Source of the DNA: an uncultured Sphingomonas sp. | GTDB taxonomy: Bacteria; Pseudomonadota; Alphaproteobacteria; Sphingomonadales; Sphingomonadaceae | NCBI GenBank assembly: GCA_946886645.1 | Contig: CAMPIY010000067.1 | Location: 1-8,930 of the forward strand | Direction of reading: 5' to 3' | Length of the DNA: 8,930 nt | Part shown: positions 1 through 6,420 of the stretch, piece after piece | How positions within the stretch are numbered: position 1 is the first letter of the stretch | How the letters are laid out: the number at the start of each line of letters is the position of its first letter | Notes under the pieces: model-generated | Told to the model about the DNA's origin: nothing | The model's database searches: none | Seen by the model: the letters and a program-made list of their open reading frames with translations, nothing else | Made by a program: the position numbers and the translations under genes

Positions 1-16
1 TGCAGGCTTCATGCCA
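1..16 (-). promoter_or_regulatory. Sigma-54 (-24/-12) promoter, probably of the off-window psp operon
   Basis: Read on the minus strand the bases are TGGCATGAAGCCTGCA. The sigma-54 consensus is TGGCACG-N4-TTGCA, so the invariant GG and GC elements are present with the correct 10-base gap and only two consensus positions differ. A run of T precedes it on the same strand, as is common ahead of the -24 element. Transcription would start about ten bases left of the window and run away from pspF. In E. coli and many relatives PspF activates a divergent sigma-54 promoter of pspA. That the target here is pspA is inferred from this arrangement, since the gene itself is not visible. Confidence 0.75.
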
Positions 17-90
17 AAAAATCGATAGCGTTGGAATTCTGTCAAATCCGCCAAAATTCGACCAACGGCGGAGTGAAATATCTTGCCAGA

Positions 91-108
91 TGGTGGGATT
101 TGCCACCA
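91..108. promoter_or_regulatory. Inverted repeat upstream of pspF, candidate PspF enhancer site
   Basis: TGGTGG (91-96) and CCACCA (103-108) form a perfect 6-bp inverted repeat with a 6-base spacer. The site lies roughly 100-117 bases upstream of the predicted start of the minus-strand sigma-54 promoter. In E. coli the PspF upstream activating sequences lie at about -80 to -126 of pspA and also mediate repression of pspF itself. The position therefore fits a PspF-bound enhancer and autoregulatory site. A looser inverted pair, GTTGG (30-34) with CCAAC (62-66), lies closer to the promoter. Binding by PspF is inference. Confidence 0.4.
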
Positions 109-118
109 CATATTGGGC

Positions 119-1168
119 ATGGAAAGGGCCAATCAATTCGTGGGGCAGAGCCTTGCCTTTCTCGACGCGGTCGAGCGGGCCAGCCGCGCCGCGCCGTTGA
201 ACCGGCCAGTTCTGGTGATCGGCGAGCGCGGCACCGGCAAGGAATTGATTGCCGAGCGCCTCCATCACCTCTCGCAGCGCTGGGCCGGTCCGCTTGTCAC
301 GATGAACTGCGCCGCTCTGCCTGAAAATCTGATCGAGGCGGAACTGTTCGGTCATGAGGCCGGCAGCTTCACCGGGGCCGCCAAAACCCGGCACGGCCGG
401 TTCGAAGAAGCCGATGGCGGGACCTTGTTCCTCGACGAGCTCGCGACCTTGTCGTCGCCGGCCCAGGACCGGCTCCTCCGCGCCGTCGAATATGGCGAGA
501 TCACGCGCATCGGCGCGTCGAAGCCGATCGAGGTCGACGTGCGAATTGTCGCCGCGACCAACGAACATCTTCCAAAGCTGGTGGAGGAGGGAAGATTCCG
601 GGCCGATTTGCTGGACCGCCTGTCCTTCGAGGTGGTGACGCTTCCCCCGATGAGGGCCCGGAAGGGCGACATCCCGTTGCTCGTCGAACATTTCGGAAGG
701 CGCATGGCGGTCGAACTGGACTGGCCCAACTGGCCGGGCTTCTCGCCGCGCGCGCTGGCCGAGCTGGAGGCATATCCCTGGCCGGGCAATGTCCGCGAGC
801 TTCGCAACGTCATCGAGCGCGCGGTCTATCGCGCCGAAGATCCGGAGCGCGAGATCGATGCGATCCAGTTCGATCCCTTTCAATCCCCTTGGGCGCAGAC
901 GGACAGCGAACCTATGTCGGCCGGCGACGGCCGTCAGACCGAATTGCCAGGTCCCCACACGGCCAATGGCGACTTGAGCGCTGCTTTCCCGGCAACGACC
1001 GACGATTTGCGGGGCGCCGTCGCCACCTATGAAAAATCGCTTCTGGAGGACGCGCTTTCGCGAAACCGATTCAACCAGCGCGCGACGGCGACGGCCCTCG
1101 GCCTGAGCTACGACCAGCTACGCCACGCGCTCAAGCGGCATCGATTGACGGATTCCGAATCGGCCTGA
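119..1168 (+). CDS. pspF: Phage-shock-protein operon transcriptional activator PspF
   Basis: Sigma-54-dependent AAA+ activator that hydrolyses ATP to open sigma-54 RNA polymerase at the psp promoter during inner-membrane stress. It has 349 residues (about 325 in E. coli) and, as is typical for PspF, no N-terminal receiver or sensor domain. Motifs visible: Walker A GERGTGKE (35-42), sigma-54 contact loop GSFTGA (82-87), Walker B GGTLFLDE (100-107), sensor I VRIVAATN (141-148), arginine-finger segment FRADLLDRL (160-168), sensor II WPGNVREL (221-228), and a Fis-type helix-turn-helix (about 316-341). Trp55 aligns with E. coli Trp56, the residue needed for inhibition by PspA, so negative control by PspA is probably kept. 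The linker to the DNA-binding domain is longer than in E. coli. ATG 119 gives the N-terminus that best aligns with E. coli PspF but has no good Shine-Dalgarno. TTG 83, preceded by GGAG at 70-73, would add 12 residues and remains possible. Confidence 0.93.
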   Translation: MERANQFVGQSLAFLDAVERASRAAPLNRPVLVIGERGTGKELIAERLHHLSQRWAGPLVTMNCAALPENLIEAELFGHEAGSFTGAAKTRHGRFEEADGGTLFLDELATLSSPAQDRLLRAVEYGEITRIGASKPIEVDVRIVAATNEHLPKLVEEGRFRADLLDRLSFEVVTLPPMRARKGDIPLLVEHFGRRMAVELDWPNWPGFSPRALAELEAYPWPGNVRELRNVIERAVYRAEDPEREIDAIQFDPFQSPWAQTDSEPMSAGDGRQTELPGPHTANGDLSAAFPATTDDLRGAVATYEKSLLEDALSRNRFNQRATATALGLSYDQLRHALKRHRLTDSESA

Positions 1169-1192
1169 TGAATCATTGCTGATTTTGTGGTA

Positions 1193-1218
1193 AAGTCTCC
1201 CCGCTGGAAAGGAGACTT
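1193..1218 (+). promoter_or_regulatory. Hairpin that sequesters the ribosome-binding site of the TPR gene
   Basis: AAGTCTCC (1193-1200) is a perfect reverse complement of GGAGACTT (1211-1218), with a 10-base loop. The right arm contains the GGAG Shine-Dalgarno (1211-1214), six bases from the ATG at 1221. If folded in mRNA, the stem would hide the ribosome-binding site. Regulation by this fold is inference, because the anti-Shine-Dalgarno pairing could be fortuitous. Confidence 0.45.
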
Positions 1219-1220
1219 CA

Positions 1221-1775
1221 ATGAAGGTTCTTTCACTTGCCCTGGGACTGGCTGTTGTTGCCGTCCCCTCTGCCCCCGCGCTCGGTTCTGCGTTGTCGCT
1301 GAACAAATCTCTTGCGACATCCTGCTATGAATCGGCGAGGGATAATCGTCGCGATTGGGATGCCATGCGGGTGTGCAACCTGGCCCTTTCCGAGGAACTC
1401 ATGACCCGGGATACGAGGGTCGCGACCCTCGTGAACCGGGCAATCCTCAGAATGAAACAGGGCGATACGCTCACCGCCAATAGCGACTTCAACCGCGCGC
1501 TCGCCCTTGAGCCGACAGAACCCGAAATCTGGCTGAACATGGGCCTTGCCCAGCTCGACGCCGGTAACGGAAGCGTCGCCGCTCAAATGGCCGATCGCGC
1601 CCTGGAGCTACGGACGCAACAGCCAGCGGTCGCTTATTATGTCCGCGGGCTGGCCCATGAAATGGGCGGGGATCTCAACTCCGCTTATGCGGATCTGGTC
1701 AGGGCGCGCAACATGGCGCCTGAGTGGGATCAGCCTGCGCTCGAGCTGAGCCGTTATCGCGTGACCCGGCGTTAG
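1221..1775 (+). CDS. Exported tetratricopeptide-repeat protein, function unknown
   Basis: A 184-residue protein with an N-terminal signal peptide: Lys2, a hydrophobic core over residues 3-19, and a possible cleavage after A-P-A (18-20). The mature part is nearly all helical repeats. Three TPR units are recognisable at about 66-99, 100-133 and 134-168, with typical Ala/Gly spacing and ends such as ALALEPTEP and ARNMAPE. A degenerate first unit (about 32-62) carries Cys35 and Cys52, which could form a disulfide in the periplasm. The strong Shine-Dalgarno GGAG at 1211-1214 supports the start. It lies 52 bases after pspF on the same strand, so it may be co-transcribed or have its own promoter. 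TPR proteins act as protein-binding scaffolds; the partner is not indicated. A link to envelope stress is suggested only by the neighbour. Confidence 0.85.
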   Translation: MKVLSLALGLAVVAVPSAPALGSALSLNKSLATSCYESARDNRRDWDAMRVCNLALSEELMTRDTRVATLVNRAILRMKQGDTLTANSDFNRALALEPTEPEIWLNMGLAQLDAGNGSVAAQMADRALELRTQQPAVAYYVRGLAHEMGGDLNSAYADLVRARNMAPEWDQPALELSRYRVTRR

Positions 1776-1781
1776 CGATTT

Positions 1782-1803
1782 GGGGCGGAGTCAGGGCCGC
1801 CCC
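1782..1803. terminator. Hairpin between convergent genes, possible bidirectional terminator
   Basis: GGGGCGG (1782-1788) and CCGCCCC (1797-1803) form a perfect 7-bp GC-only stem with an 8-base loop. It lies between the stop of the TPR gene (1775) and the stop of the PuuD-like gene (1820). The T-rich flank is short on both sides: a three-base run on the minus strand, GATT on the plus. It would therefore be a weak intrinsic terminator, usable in both directions. Confidence 0.55.
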
Positions 1804-1819
1804 GATTGCCGGCCATCGT

Positions 1820-2392
1820 TCAGCTTCCAAGCGTCTGATAGGTCGTCATTGCGTAAAGCATCGGGATCGACAGCAGGGTGTTCGTTCTGCTGGCAATAAG
1901 TGCAACGCGGCCCGCCTTCGCCTTGGCTGTGTCATCTGCCTCGACCAGGCCAAGCACCTTTTGCTGGTTCGGCCAGATGATCGCCCAAACGTTGAACGCC
2001 ATGATGAGCGCCAGCCACATGCCGATGCCAATCAGCCGGACCTGCGGCTGAAGGGTCAGCGCCTCGACCAGGTAATTGTTCACATAGGCGAGGATGAGGC
2101 CGGTCAGCACGGTGAACGCCGCGCCCCAGCGGAAATAGAAGAGCGCCTTGGGGGCGATATATTTGGAGACGCCGGGTTTCAGCTCCGCCGGCACCGCGGG
2201 CATCGTCGGAATCTGCACGAAGTTGAAATAATAGAGCAGGCCGATCCAGGTGATGCCGAAAAAGACGTGCAGCCAGCGAAGCACCGCCTCGGCGCTGATC
2301 GTCTCGGCGTGGAATCCCATCATCAGCGCCAGCGCGATCACCAGTCCGACACCCAGGACCAGGTTCAAATTGTCGAAGAATTTGCCCATCAT
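1820..2392 (-). CDS. PuuD-like (urate hydroxylase N-terminal domain) integral membrane protein
   Basis: A 190-residue inner-membrane protein with about five hydrophobic segments (roughly 8-27, 36-60, 83-104, 119-140, 168-186). Family signatures are RWLHVFFGITWIG (39-51, including His42), NVWAIIWPNQQK (134-145) and ASRTNTLLSIPML (167-179). These match the membrane domain of the PuuD/DUF989 urate hydroxylase family, where conserved histidines are thought to bind heme. Full-length PuuD has an additional membrane region and a C-terminal cytochrome c domain. Here the protein ends after the membrane part, with no CxxCH motif. A urate-oxidising role is therefore doubtful and no purine genes are nearby. 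The start is one of two adjacent ATGs (2392 or 2389) behind a G-rich Shine-Dalgarno. A longer frame to 2491 is less likely because its extra residues are polar and basic with no family match. It is divergent from sodB. Confidence 0.82.
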   Translation of the reverse strand: MMGKFFDNLNLVLGVGLVIALALMMGFHAETISAEAVLRWLHVFFGITWIGLLYYFNFVQIPTMPAVPAELKPGVSKYIAPKALFYFRWGAAFTVLTGLILAYVNNYLVEALTLQPQVRLIGIGMWLALIMAFNVWAIIWPNQQKVLGLVEADDTAKAKAGRVALIASRTNTLLSIPMLYAMTTYQTLGS

Positions 2393-2421
2393 TCCCCCCT
2401 TTTTGAGCGGCCGCTTCCGCT

Positions 2422-2441
2422 TCGTTACGGATCGTTTACGA
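2422..2441. promoter_or_regulatory. Tandem 10-base imperfect repeat in the divergent puuD-like/sodB region
   Basis: TCGTTACGGA (2422-2431) is followed directly by TCGTTTACGA (2432-2441), one helical turn apart. The second copy is itself close to a TCGT/ACGA palindrome. Such spacing would suit a regulator binding both copies on one DNA face, able to affect both divergent genes. I do not recognise the motif and no convincing -35/-10 pair is visible near it. Confidence 0.25.
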
Positions 2442-2503
2442 CCGGCCGGGCACTTCGGGCAAGCCATCGGCATCCAATCGGGGAGCCGCATTGCGTGCCG
2501 TTC

Positions 2504-2524
2504 GTTGAGGTGTAAGGCCTCAAC
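2504..2524. repeat. Inverted repeat upstream of sodB
   Basis: GTTGAGG (2504-2510) and CCTCAAC (2518-2524) form a perfect 7-bp inverted repeat with a 7-base spacer, ending 22 bases before the sodB start. It could be an operator overlapping the sodB promoter, or a stem in the 5' untranslated RNA. It does not resemble a Fur box. Confidence 0.35.
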
Positions 2525-2546
2525 CCCCTAGTCCATGGAGTAAGAC

Positions 2547-3188
2547 ATGCCATTTACGCTTCCCGACCTGCCGTTCGCAAAAGACGCCCTTGGCCCGCAC
2601 ATGTCGGCCGAGACGCTCGATTATCATCACGGCAAGCATCACAAGGCCTATGTCGACAAGACCAACGGGATGCTGGCGGAAAAGGGGCTGACCGATGCCT
2701 CATTGATCGAGGTGATCAAGGCCGCCAAGGAAAAGGGCGACAAGGGCCTGTTCAACAATTCGGCCCAGATCTGGAACCACAGTTTCTTCTGGCAATGCCT
2801 GGCGCCGGCAGGATCGACTCGGCCCTCGGGGCGGCTTCGCGACCTCATCAGTGAAAGCTTCGGAGACGAGCAGGCGATGCTCGACAAGCTGGCGACCGAA
2901 AGCGTCAACCATTTCGCCAGCGGCTGGGGCTGGTTGGTGCTGAACAACGGAAAGTTGGAAGTGACGTCGCTTCACGATGCGGACACGCCGGCGGTTCACG
3001 GGTTGGTCCCGCTACTGACGATCGACGTGTGGGAACACGCCTATTACATCGACTATCGCAACGAACGGCCGAAGTTCGTGAAGAGCGTGCTCGAAAACAT
3101 CATCAACTGGGACTTCGTCGCCCAGAACCTGGACGGCAAGGGCCTCGACCGCGCCGACCAGCGGCAGGAAGCTAGCGCTACTGCTTGA
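2547..3188 (+). CDS. sodB: Superoxide dismutase, iron type
   Basis: Converts superoxide to oxygen and hydrogen peroxide in the cytoplasm; no signal peptide is visible. The four metal ligands are His27 (in YHHGKHH), His78 (in IWNHSFFW), Asp160 and His164 (in DVWEHAYY). Gln74 just before WNH and Ala145 in DADTP are the pattern of iron-type rather than manganese-type enzymes, although cambialistic use cannot be excluded. At 213 residues it is longer than E. coli SodB (193), partly from a polar C-terminal tail after WDFVAQNL (residues about 196-213). GGAG at 2537-2540 with a 6-base gap supports the ATG. It is divergent from the PuuD-like gene, and its last 11 bases overlap the end of the ABC permease gene on the other strand. 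Confidence 0.97.
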   Translation: MPFTLPDLPFAKDALGPHMSAETLDYHHGKHHKAYVDKTNGMLAEKGLTDASLIEVIKAAKEKGDKGLFNNSAQIWNHSFFWQCLAPAGSTRPSGRLRDLISESFGDEQAMLDKLATESVNHFASGWGWLVLNNGKLEVTSLHDADTPAVHGLVPLLTIDVWEHAYYIDYRNERPKFVKSVLENIINWDFVAQNLDGKGLDRADQRQEASATA

Positions 3189-3954
3189 GGCGGTAGCCGG
3201 TCTTGAACACCCAGACGATGGCGGTGAGGCAGGCGATGATAATCGTTAGCATCACCGCCACGCTGGACCAGACCGGTACGTCCGACACGCCGAAGAAGGT
3301 CCAGCGGAACCCGCTCACTAAATAAACCACCGGGTTGAACAGCGTCACCGTCCGCCACGGCTCCCCGAGCGCGCTGATCGAATAGAAGGCGCCGCCGAGG
3401 AAGGTGAGGGGCGTCACGATCAGCATCGGGATGATCTGCAGCTGCTCGAAATTCTGCGCCCAGATGCCGATGACGAAGCCGAGCAGGCAGAAAGCGGTGG
3501 TGATCAAGACGAGGAACAACAGCATCAGCGCTGGATGTTCGATGGGCACATCGACGAACAATGTCGCGGTGGCGAGCGTGACCAAGGCCAGCACGAGGCT
3601 CTTCGTGACCGCCGCTCCGACATAGGCGAGCACCGTCTCCATGCTAGAAATGGGAGCTGAGAGAAGCTCGTAGATCGTCCCCGTAAACTTCGGAAAATAA
3701 ATGCCGAAGCTGGCGTTGAAGATCGATTGCATGAACACCGACAGCAAGGTGAGGCCGGGGACGATGAAGGAGCCGAAACTGATCCCGTCCATGTCGGTCA
3801 TTCGCCCGCCGATCGCGGCGCCGAACACCACGAAATAGAGGGCGGTGGTGATGACTGGCGTGATGAGGCTTTGCCACAGCGTCCGCAGAGCCCGCGCCAT
3901 CTCGAAACGGTAGATTGCGTAGACGCCTTCGCCGTTGAATCCGCCGTTCCTCAC
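3178..3954 (-). CDS. ABC-2 type transporter permease (YadH/COG0842-like)
   Basis: A 258-residue inner-membrane protein with about six hydrophobic segments (roughly 31-50, 58-80, 108-134, 141-165, 171-190, 229-250). The sequence [16 protein letters not shown] (207-222) is the conserved stretch before the last helix in ABC-2 permeases of the YadG/YadH and NodIJ kind. With the ATPase encoded just upstream it should form an exporter; the substrate cannot be read from the sequence. The start is GTG at 3954, inside the ATPase stop (GTGA overlap). It is preceded by an AGGGG Shine-Dalgarno 8 bases away. It is the last gene of the operon, and its stop lies inside the sodB coding sequence. Confidence 0.93.
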   Translation of the reverse strand: MRNGGFNGEGVYAIYRFEMARALRTLWQSLITPVITTALYFVVFGAAIGGRMTDMDGISFGSFIVPGLTLLSVFMQSIFNASFGIYFPKFTGTIYELLSAPISSMETVLAYVGAAVTKSLVLALVTLATATLFVDVPIEHPALMLLFLVLITTAFCLLGFVIGIWAQNFEQLQIIPMLIVTPLTFLGGAFYSISALGEPWRTVTLFNPVVYLVSGFRWTFFGVSDVPVWSSVAVMLTIIIACLTAIVWVFKTGYRLKQ

Positions 3955-4886
3955 TTGCCGCGCCCCTCATGAACCATGCCGACGAAAATATCTTCCAGGC
4001 TGGATTGCTCGGTTGAAAGGTCCTTGAATCCGATGCCGAGGTCGCTGACCTTGCGAAGGAGCGAGGGGACGCCGGTCTTCTCCGCATTGGCGTCGAACTG
4101 GTAGCAGAGGATGTGGCCGTCGTCCTCGATCTCGAGGTTCCACTCTTCAAGCTGGGCCGGGACCGTGGTCATCGGATCGGCAAGCGTCAGCTTCAGCGTC
4201 TTGCGGCCGAGCTTGCGCATCAGCGCGTGTTTTTCCTCGGCCGCGACTAGCTCGCCTTTGGAAATGACGCCCACGCGGTCGGCCATCTCCTCGGCCTCTT
4301 CGATATAATGGGTGGTCAAAATGATCGTGGTGCCGTCTGCGCGCAGCTTGCGCACCATCTCCCACATGTCGCGGCGAAGCTCGACGTCGACGCCGGCGGT
4401 CGGCTCGTCGAGGAACAATATGTCCGGCTCGTGGCTCAACGCCTTGGCGATCATCACCCGCCGCTTCATGCCGCCCGACAACTCCATCATCTTCGACTTG
4501 CGCTTGTCCCATAGGGAAAGTCGCTTGAGCAGCAGTTCGATCTTCGCCGGGTCGCGCGGCTTGCCGAAGAGGCCTCGGCTGAAGCTGACCGTCGACAGCA
4601 CGCTTTCGAACGCGTCGGTGGTCAATTCCTGCGGAACCAGGCCGATGCGGCTGCGGGCATGGCGATAGTCGGTGAGGTGGTCCTTGCCGTCGACCAGCAC
4701 CTGGCCGCCCGACGGGGTCACAATCCCGCAGACGATGTTGATCAGCGTGGTCTTGCCCGCCCCATTGGGGCCGAGCAGCGCGAAAATCTCTCCCCGCCGA
4801 ATGTCGAGGTCTACCGATTTCAGCGCCTCGGTGCCGCTCGCGTAGGCCTTTCTCAGGCCGCGAATGCTGAGGATAGGATCGCTCAT
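3951..4886 (-). CDS. ABC transporter ATP-binding protein (YadG/CcmA-like exporter)
   Basis: A 311-residue cytoplasmic ATPase that powers the adjacent ABC-2 permease. It has a complete nucleotide-binding domain: Walker A GPNGAGKT (39-46), Q-loop VPQE (Gln86), signature LSGGM (136-140), Walker B ILFLDEP (156-162), and switch His193 in TTHY. The sequence after about residue 215 is a C-terminal extension of the type common in this exporter group. The ATG at 4886 overlaps the yciB stop (ATGA) and has GGGA 8 bases upstream. An open frame continues upstream to 5111 but overlaps yciB in another frame and adds no ABC sequence, so it is not used. Drug, lipid or polysaccharide export are all possible. 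Confidence 0.95.
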   Translation of the reverse strand: MSDPILSIRGLRKAYASGTEALKSVDLDIRRGEIFALLGPNGAGKTTLINIVCGIVTPSGGQVLVDGKDHLTDYRHARSRIGLVPQELTTDAFESVLSTVSFSRGLFGKPRDPAKIELLLKRLSLWDKRKSKMMELSGGMKRRVMIAKALSHEPDILFLDEPTAGVDVELRRDMWEMVRKLRADGTTIILTTHYIEEAEEMADRVGVISKGELVAAEEKHALMRKLGRKTLKLTLADPMTTVPAQLEEWNLEIEDDGHILCYQFDANAEKTGVPSLLRKVSDLGIGFKDLSTEQSSLEDIFVGMVHEGRGK

Positions 4887-5509
4887 TCGACTGGTCCCGG
4901 TTCGATTGGCTGGGGCGCGGCTTCCTCGGCCGCTAGGCCATGGCGAAGGAGCATCGGCACATTGGCCGCGGCGAAAAGAAGGGTCGCGGGAATGGCGCCC
5001 CACAGCTTGAAGCCGATCCAGAAATCGGTCGTCGTATTGCGCCAGACCGCTTCGTTGACCACCGCCATGACCGCGAAGAAAATCGCCCAGTTGCGGGTCA
5101 GCTTGCGCCACCCTTCCTCGTCCAGGCCGGGGTAGGCTGTCCCGAGGACGGCCTTCAGCAATGGCCTGCCGGTCGCCAGCCCGAAGGCGAGCAGGCCCGC
5201 AACAAGCGCGTAATAGATCGTCGGCTTCACCTTGATGAAGGTCTCGTTGTGCAGCCAGATGGTGAGGCCGCCCAGCACGATCACCATGACGCCCGAAAAG
5301 AGCAGCAGCGGCGAAATATAGCGGTAGCGGATCGCCGAGAAGACGAGCGCGGCCATCATCGCCGCCATGAACGCCCCGGTCGCGACGAAAATCTTCAACG
5401 CGCCCGGCACCGGCGCCAGGAAATTGACGAGGAAGAAGACCAGCAGCGGGCCGACGTCGATCAGCAGCCGGGCGGTCCCGGTCGGCTCGGTTTTGGCGCC
5501 GTCGCTCAT
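4883..5509 (-). CDS. yciB: Inner-membrane septation protein A (YciB/IspZ family)
   Basis: A 208-residue polytopic membrane protein with five to six hydrophobic segments, beginning at about residue 15. The family signatures KPTIYY (95-100) and [14 protein letters not shown] (128-141) are present, followed by the usual NEAVWR and [10 protein letters not shown] motifs. YciB/IspZ proteins were named from a septation phenotype in Shigella and in E. coli are linked to envelope synthesis; the biochemical activity is not known. The Ala/Pro/Glu-rich C-terminal tail (about 193-208) is longer than in E. coli. The start ATG overlaps the ftsY stop (ATGA) and the stop overlaps the ATPase start (ATGA). Confidence 0.95.
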   Translation of the reverse strand: MSDGAKTEPTGTARLLIDVGPLLVFFLVNFLAPVPGALKIFVATGAFMAAMMAALVFSAIRYRYISPLLLFSGVMVIVLGGLTIWLHNETFIKVKPTIYYALVAGLLAFGLATGRPLLKAVLGTAYPGLDEEGWRKLTRNWAIFFAVMAVVNEAVWRNTTTDFWIGFKLWGAIPATLLFAAANVPMLLRHGLAAEEAAPQPIEPGPVE

Positions 5510-6420
5510 GCCGGGAGCCCCGCGATCGCCCGCGCTACGGCGCGCGGATCGAACGGGCGCAAGTCCTCGATCCCCTCACCGACGCCGATGGCATGGATGG
5601 GAAGGCCGAACTTCTCGGCCGCCGCGACCAGCACCCCGCCGCGCGCCGTGCCGTCGAGCTTGGTCATCACCAGGCCGGTCACGCCTGCATCGCGGGCGAA
5701 GACCTCGATCTGGTTGAGGGCATTCTGTCCGGTCGTCGCATCGAGCACGAGGATAACGTCATGCGGCGCCTCGGGGTTCAACCGGCCGAGCACTCGCCGG
5801 ACTTTGCTCAGTTCGTCCATAAGGTGCGCCTTGTTCTGAAGGCGGCCTGCCGTGTCGACGATCAGTGCGTCGATGCCGGTTGCGGTCGCTTGCTTGACGC
5901 CGTCATAGACGATCCCGGCAGCATCACCGCCTTCCTTGCCGGAAATGACCGGCGCCTTGATCCGGTCGCCCCAGATCCTGAGTTGTTCGATTGCGGCGGC
6001 GCGGAACGTGTCGCCGGCCGCCAGCATCACGCCATAATCCTGCTCCTGCAGCAGATGCCCAAGCTTGCCGATCGTCGTGGTCTTGCCCGATCCGTTGACG
6101 CCGATCACCAGGATGACGTGCGGGCGGGGGAAGCCCCAGACGTCGAGCGGCTTGGCGACCGGAGCCAGGATTTTCTCGATTTCCTCCGCCAGGATGGTGC
6201 GAAGCCCGCGCTCGTCGAGCTGCTCATAGCGCTTTGCGGAAATAGCATCGCGTATGCGACGTGAAGCCTCAGGGCCGAGGTCGGACGCGATCAGCGCTTC
6301 CTCGATGTCGTCGAGGGTCGCGGTGTCGAGCGCCGCCTTCTGCGTCAGGCCCGAGATGTTTTCGCCCAGGCGGTCCGCCGTTTTCTTGAAACCGCCTGTG
6401 AGGCGTTCGAGCCAACTCAT
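5506..6420 (-). CDS. ftsY: Signal recognition particle receptor FtsY
   Basis: GTPase that receives the SRP-ribosome complex at the inner membrane and hands nascent membrane proteins to SecYEG. It has 304 residues: a helical N domain (about 25-95) then the G domain with G1 [10 protein letters not shown] (107-116), G2 GDTFRAAA (136-143), G3 DTAGR (189-193), G4 TKLD (253-256) and the closing [13 protein letters not shown] (279-291). It lacks the long acidic A domain of E. coli FtsY (497 residues). The N-terminus instead starts with a short amphipathic stretch, [18 protein letters not shown], that may bind membrane. This compact form is usual in many bacteria. Its start overlaps the mtaB stop (ATGA), with GGGA 7 bases upstream. 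Confidence 0.97.
   Translation of the reverse strand: MSWLERLTGGFKKTADRLGENISGLTQKAALDTATLDDIEEALIASDLGPEASRRIRDAISAKRYEQLDERGLRTILAEEIEKILAPVAKPLDVWGFPRPHVILVIGVNGSGKTTTIGKLGHLLQEQDYGVMLAAGDTFRAAAIEQLRIWGDRIKAPVISGKEGGDAAGIVYDGVKQATATGIDALIVDTAGRLQNKAHLMDELSKVRRVLGRLNPEAPHDVILVLDATTGQNALNQIEVFARDAGVTGLVMTKLDGTARGGVLVAAAEKFGLPIHAIGVGEGIEDLRPFDPRAVARAIAGLPA

Noticed and set aside
17..34. Possible IHF site between the sigma-54 promoter and the enhancer region
   Set aside because: An A/T stretch with ATCGAT resembles the IHF consensus only loosely, with at least two mismatches at conserved positions, so it is not supportable.
352..813. 153-codon minus-strand frame within pspF
   Set aside because: It is antisense to the conserved AAA+ domain of PspF. 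Its Ser/Arg-rich translation has no family features.
2406..2415. Palindrome AGCGGCCGCT upstream of the PuuD-like gene
   Set aside because: Short GC-only palindromes are expected by chance at this base composition, and nothing else marks it as an operator.
2393..2491. Upstream in-frame extension of the PuuD-like protein, including a CPKC motif
   Set aside because: The extra 33 residues are polar and basic, match no family sequence, and would consume the divergent promoter region. The G-rich Shine-Dalgarno sits at the later ATG pair.
1724..2515. 263-codon open frame on the + strand across the PuuD-like gene
   Set aside because: It is the antisense of a well-supported membrane protein. Its translation is Arg/His/Gln/Asp-rich with no domain, as expected from a shadow frame in GC-rich DNA.
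2535..2543. Two-codon mini-ORF (ATG GAG TAA) just before sodB
   Set aside because: The overlapping GGAG is simply the sodB Shine-Dalgarno. Nothing upstream would support initiation at this ATG.
4887..5111. N-terminal extension of the ABC ATPase
   Set aside because: It runs in another frame through the yciB coding sequence and adds no ABC sequence. The ATGA overlap and Shine-Dalgarno support the start at 4886.
4940..5839. 299-codon + strand frame opposite yciB and ftsY
   Set aside because: It is antisense to two conserved genes, with low-complexity Arg/Glu/His-rich translation and no recognisable motif.
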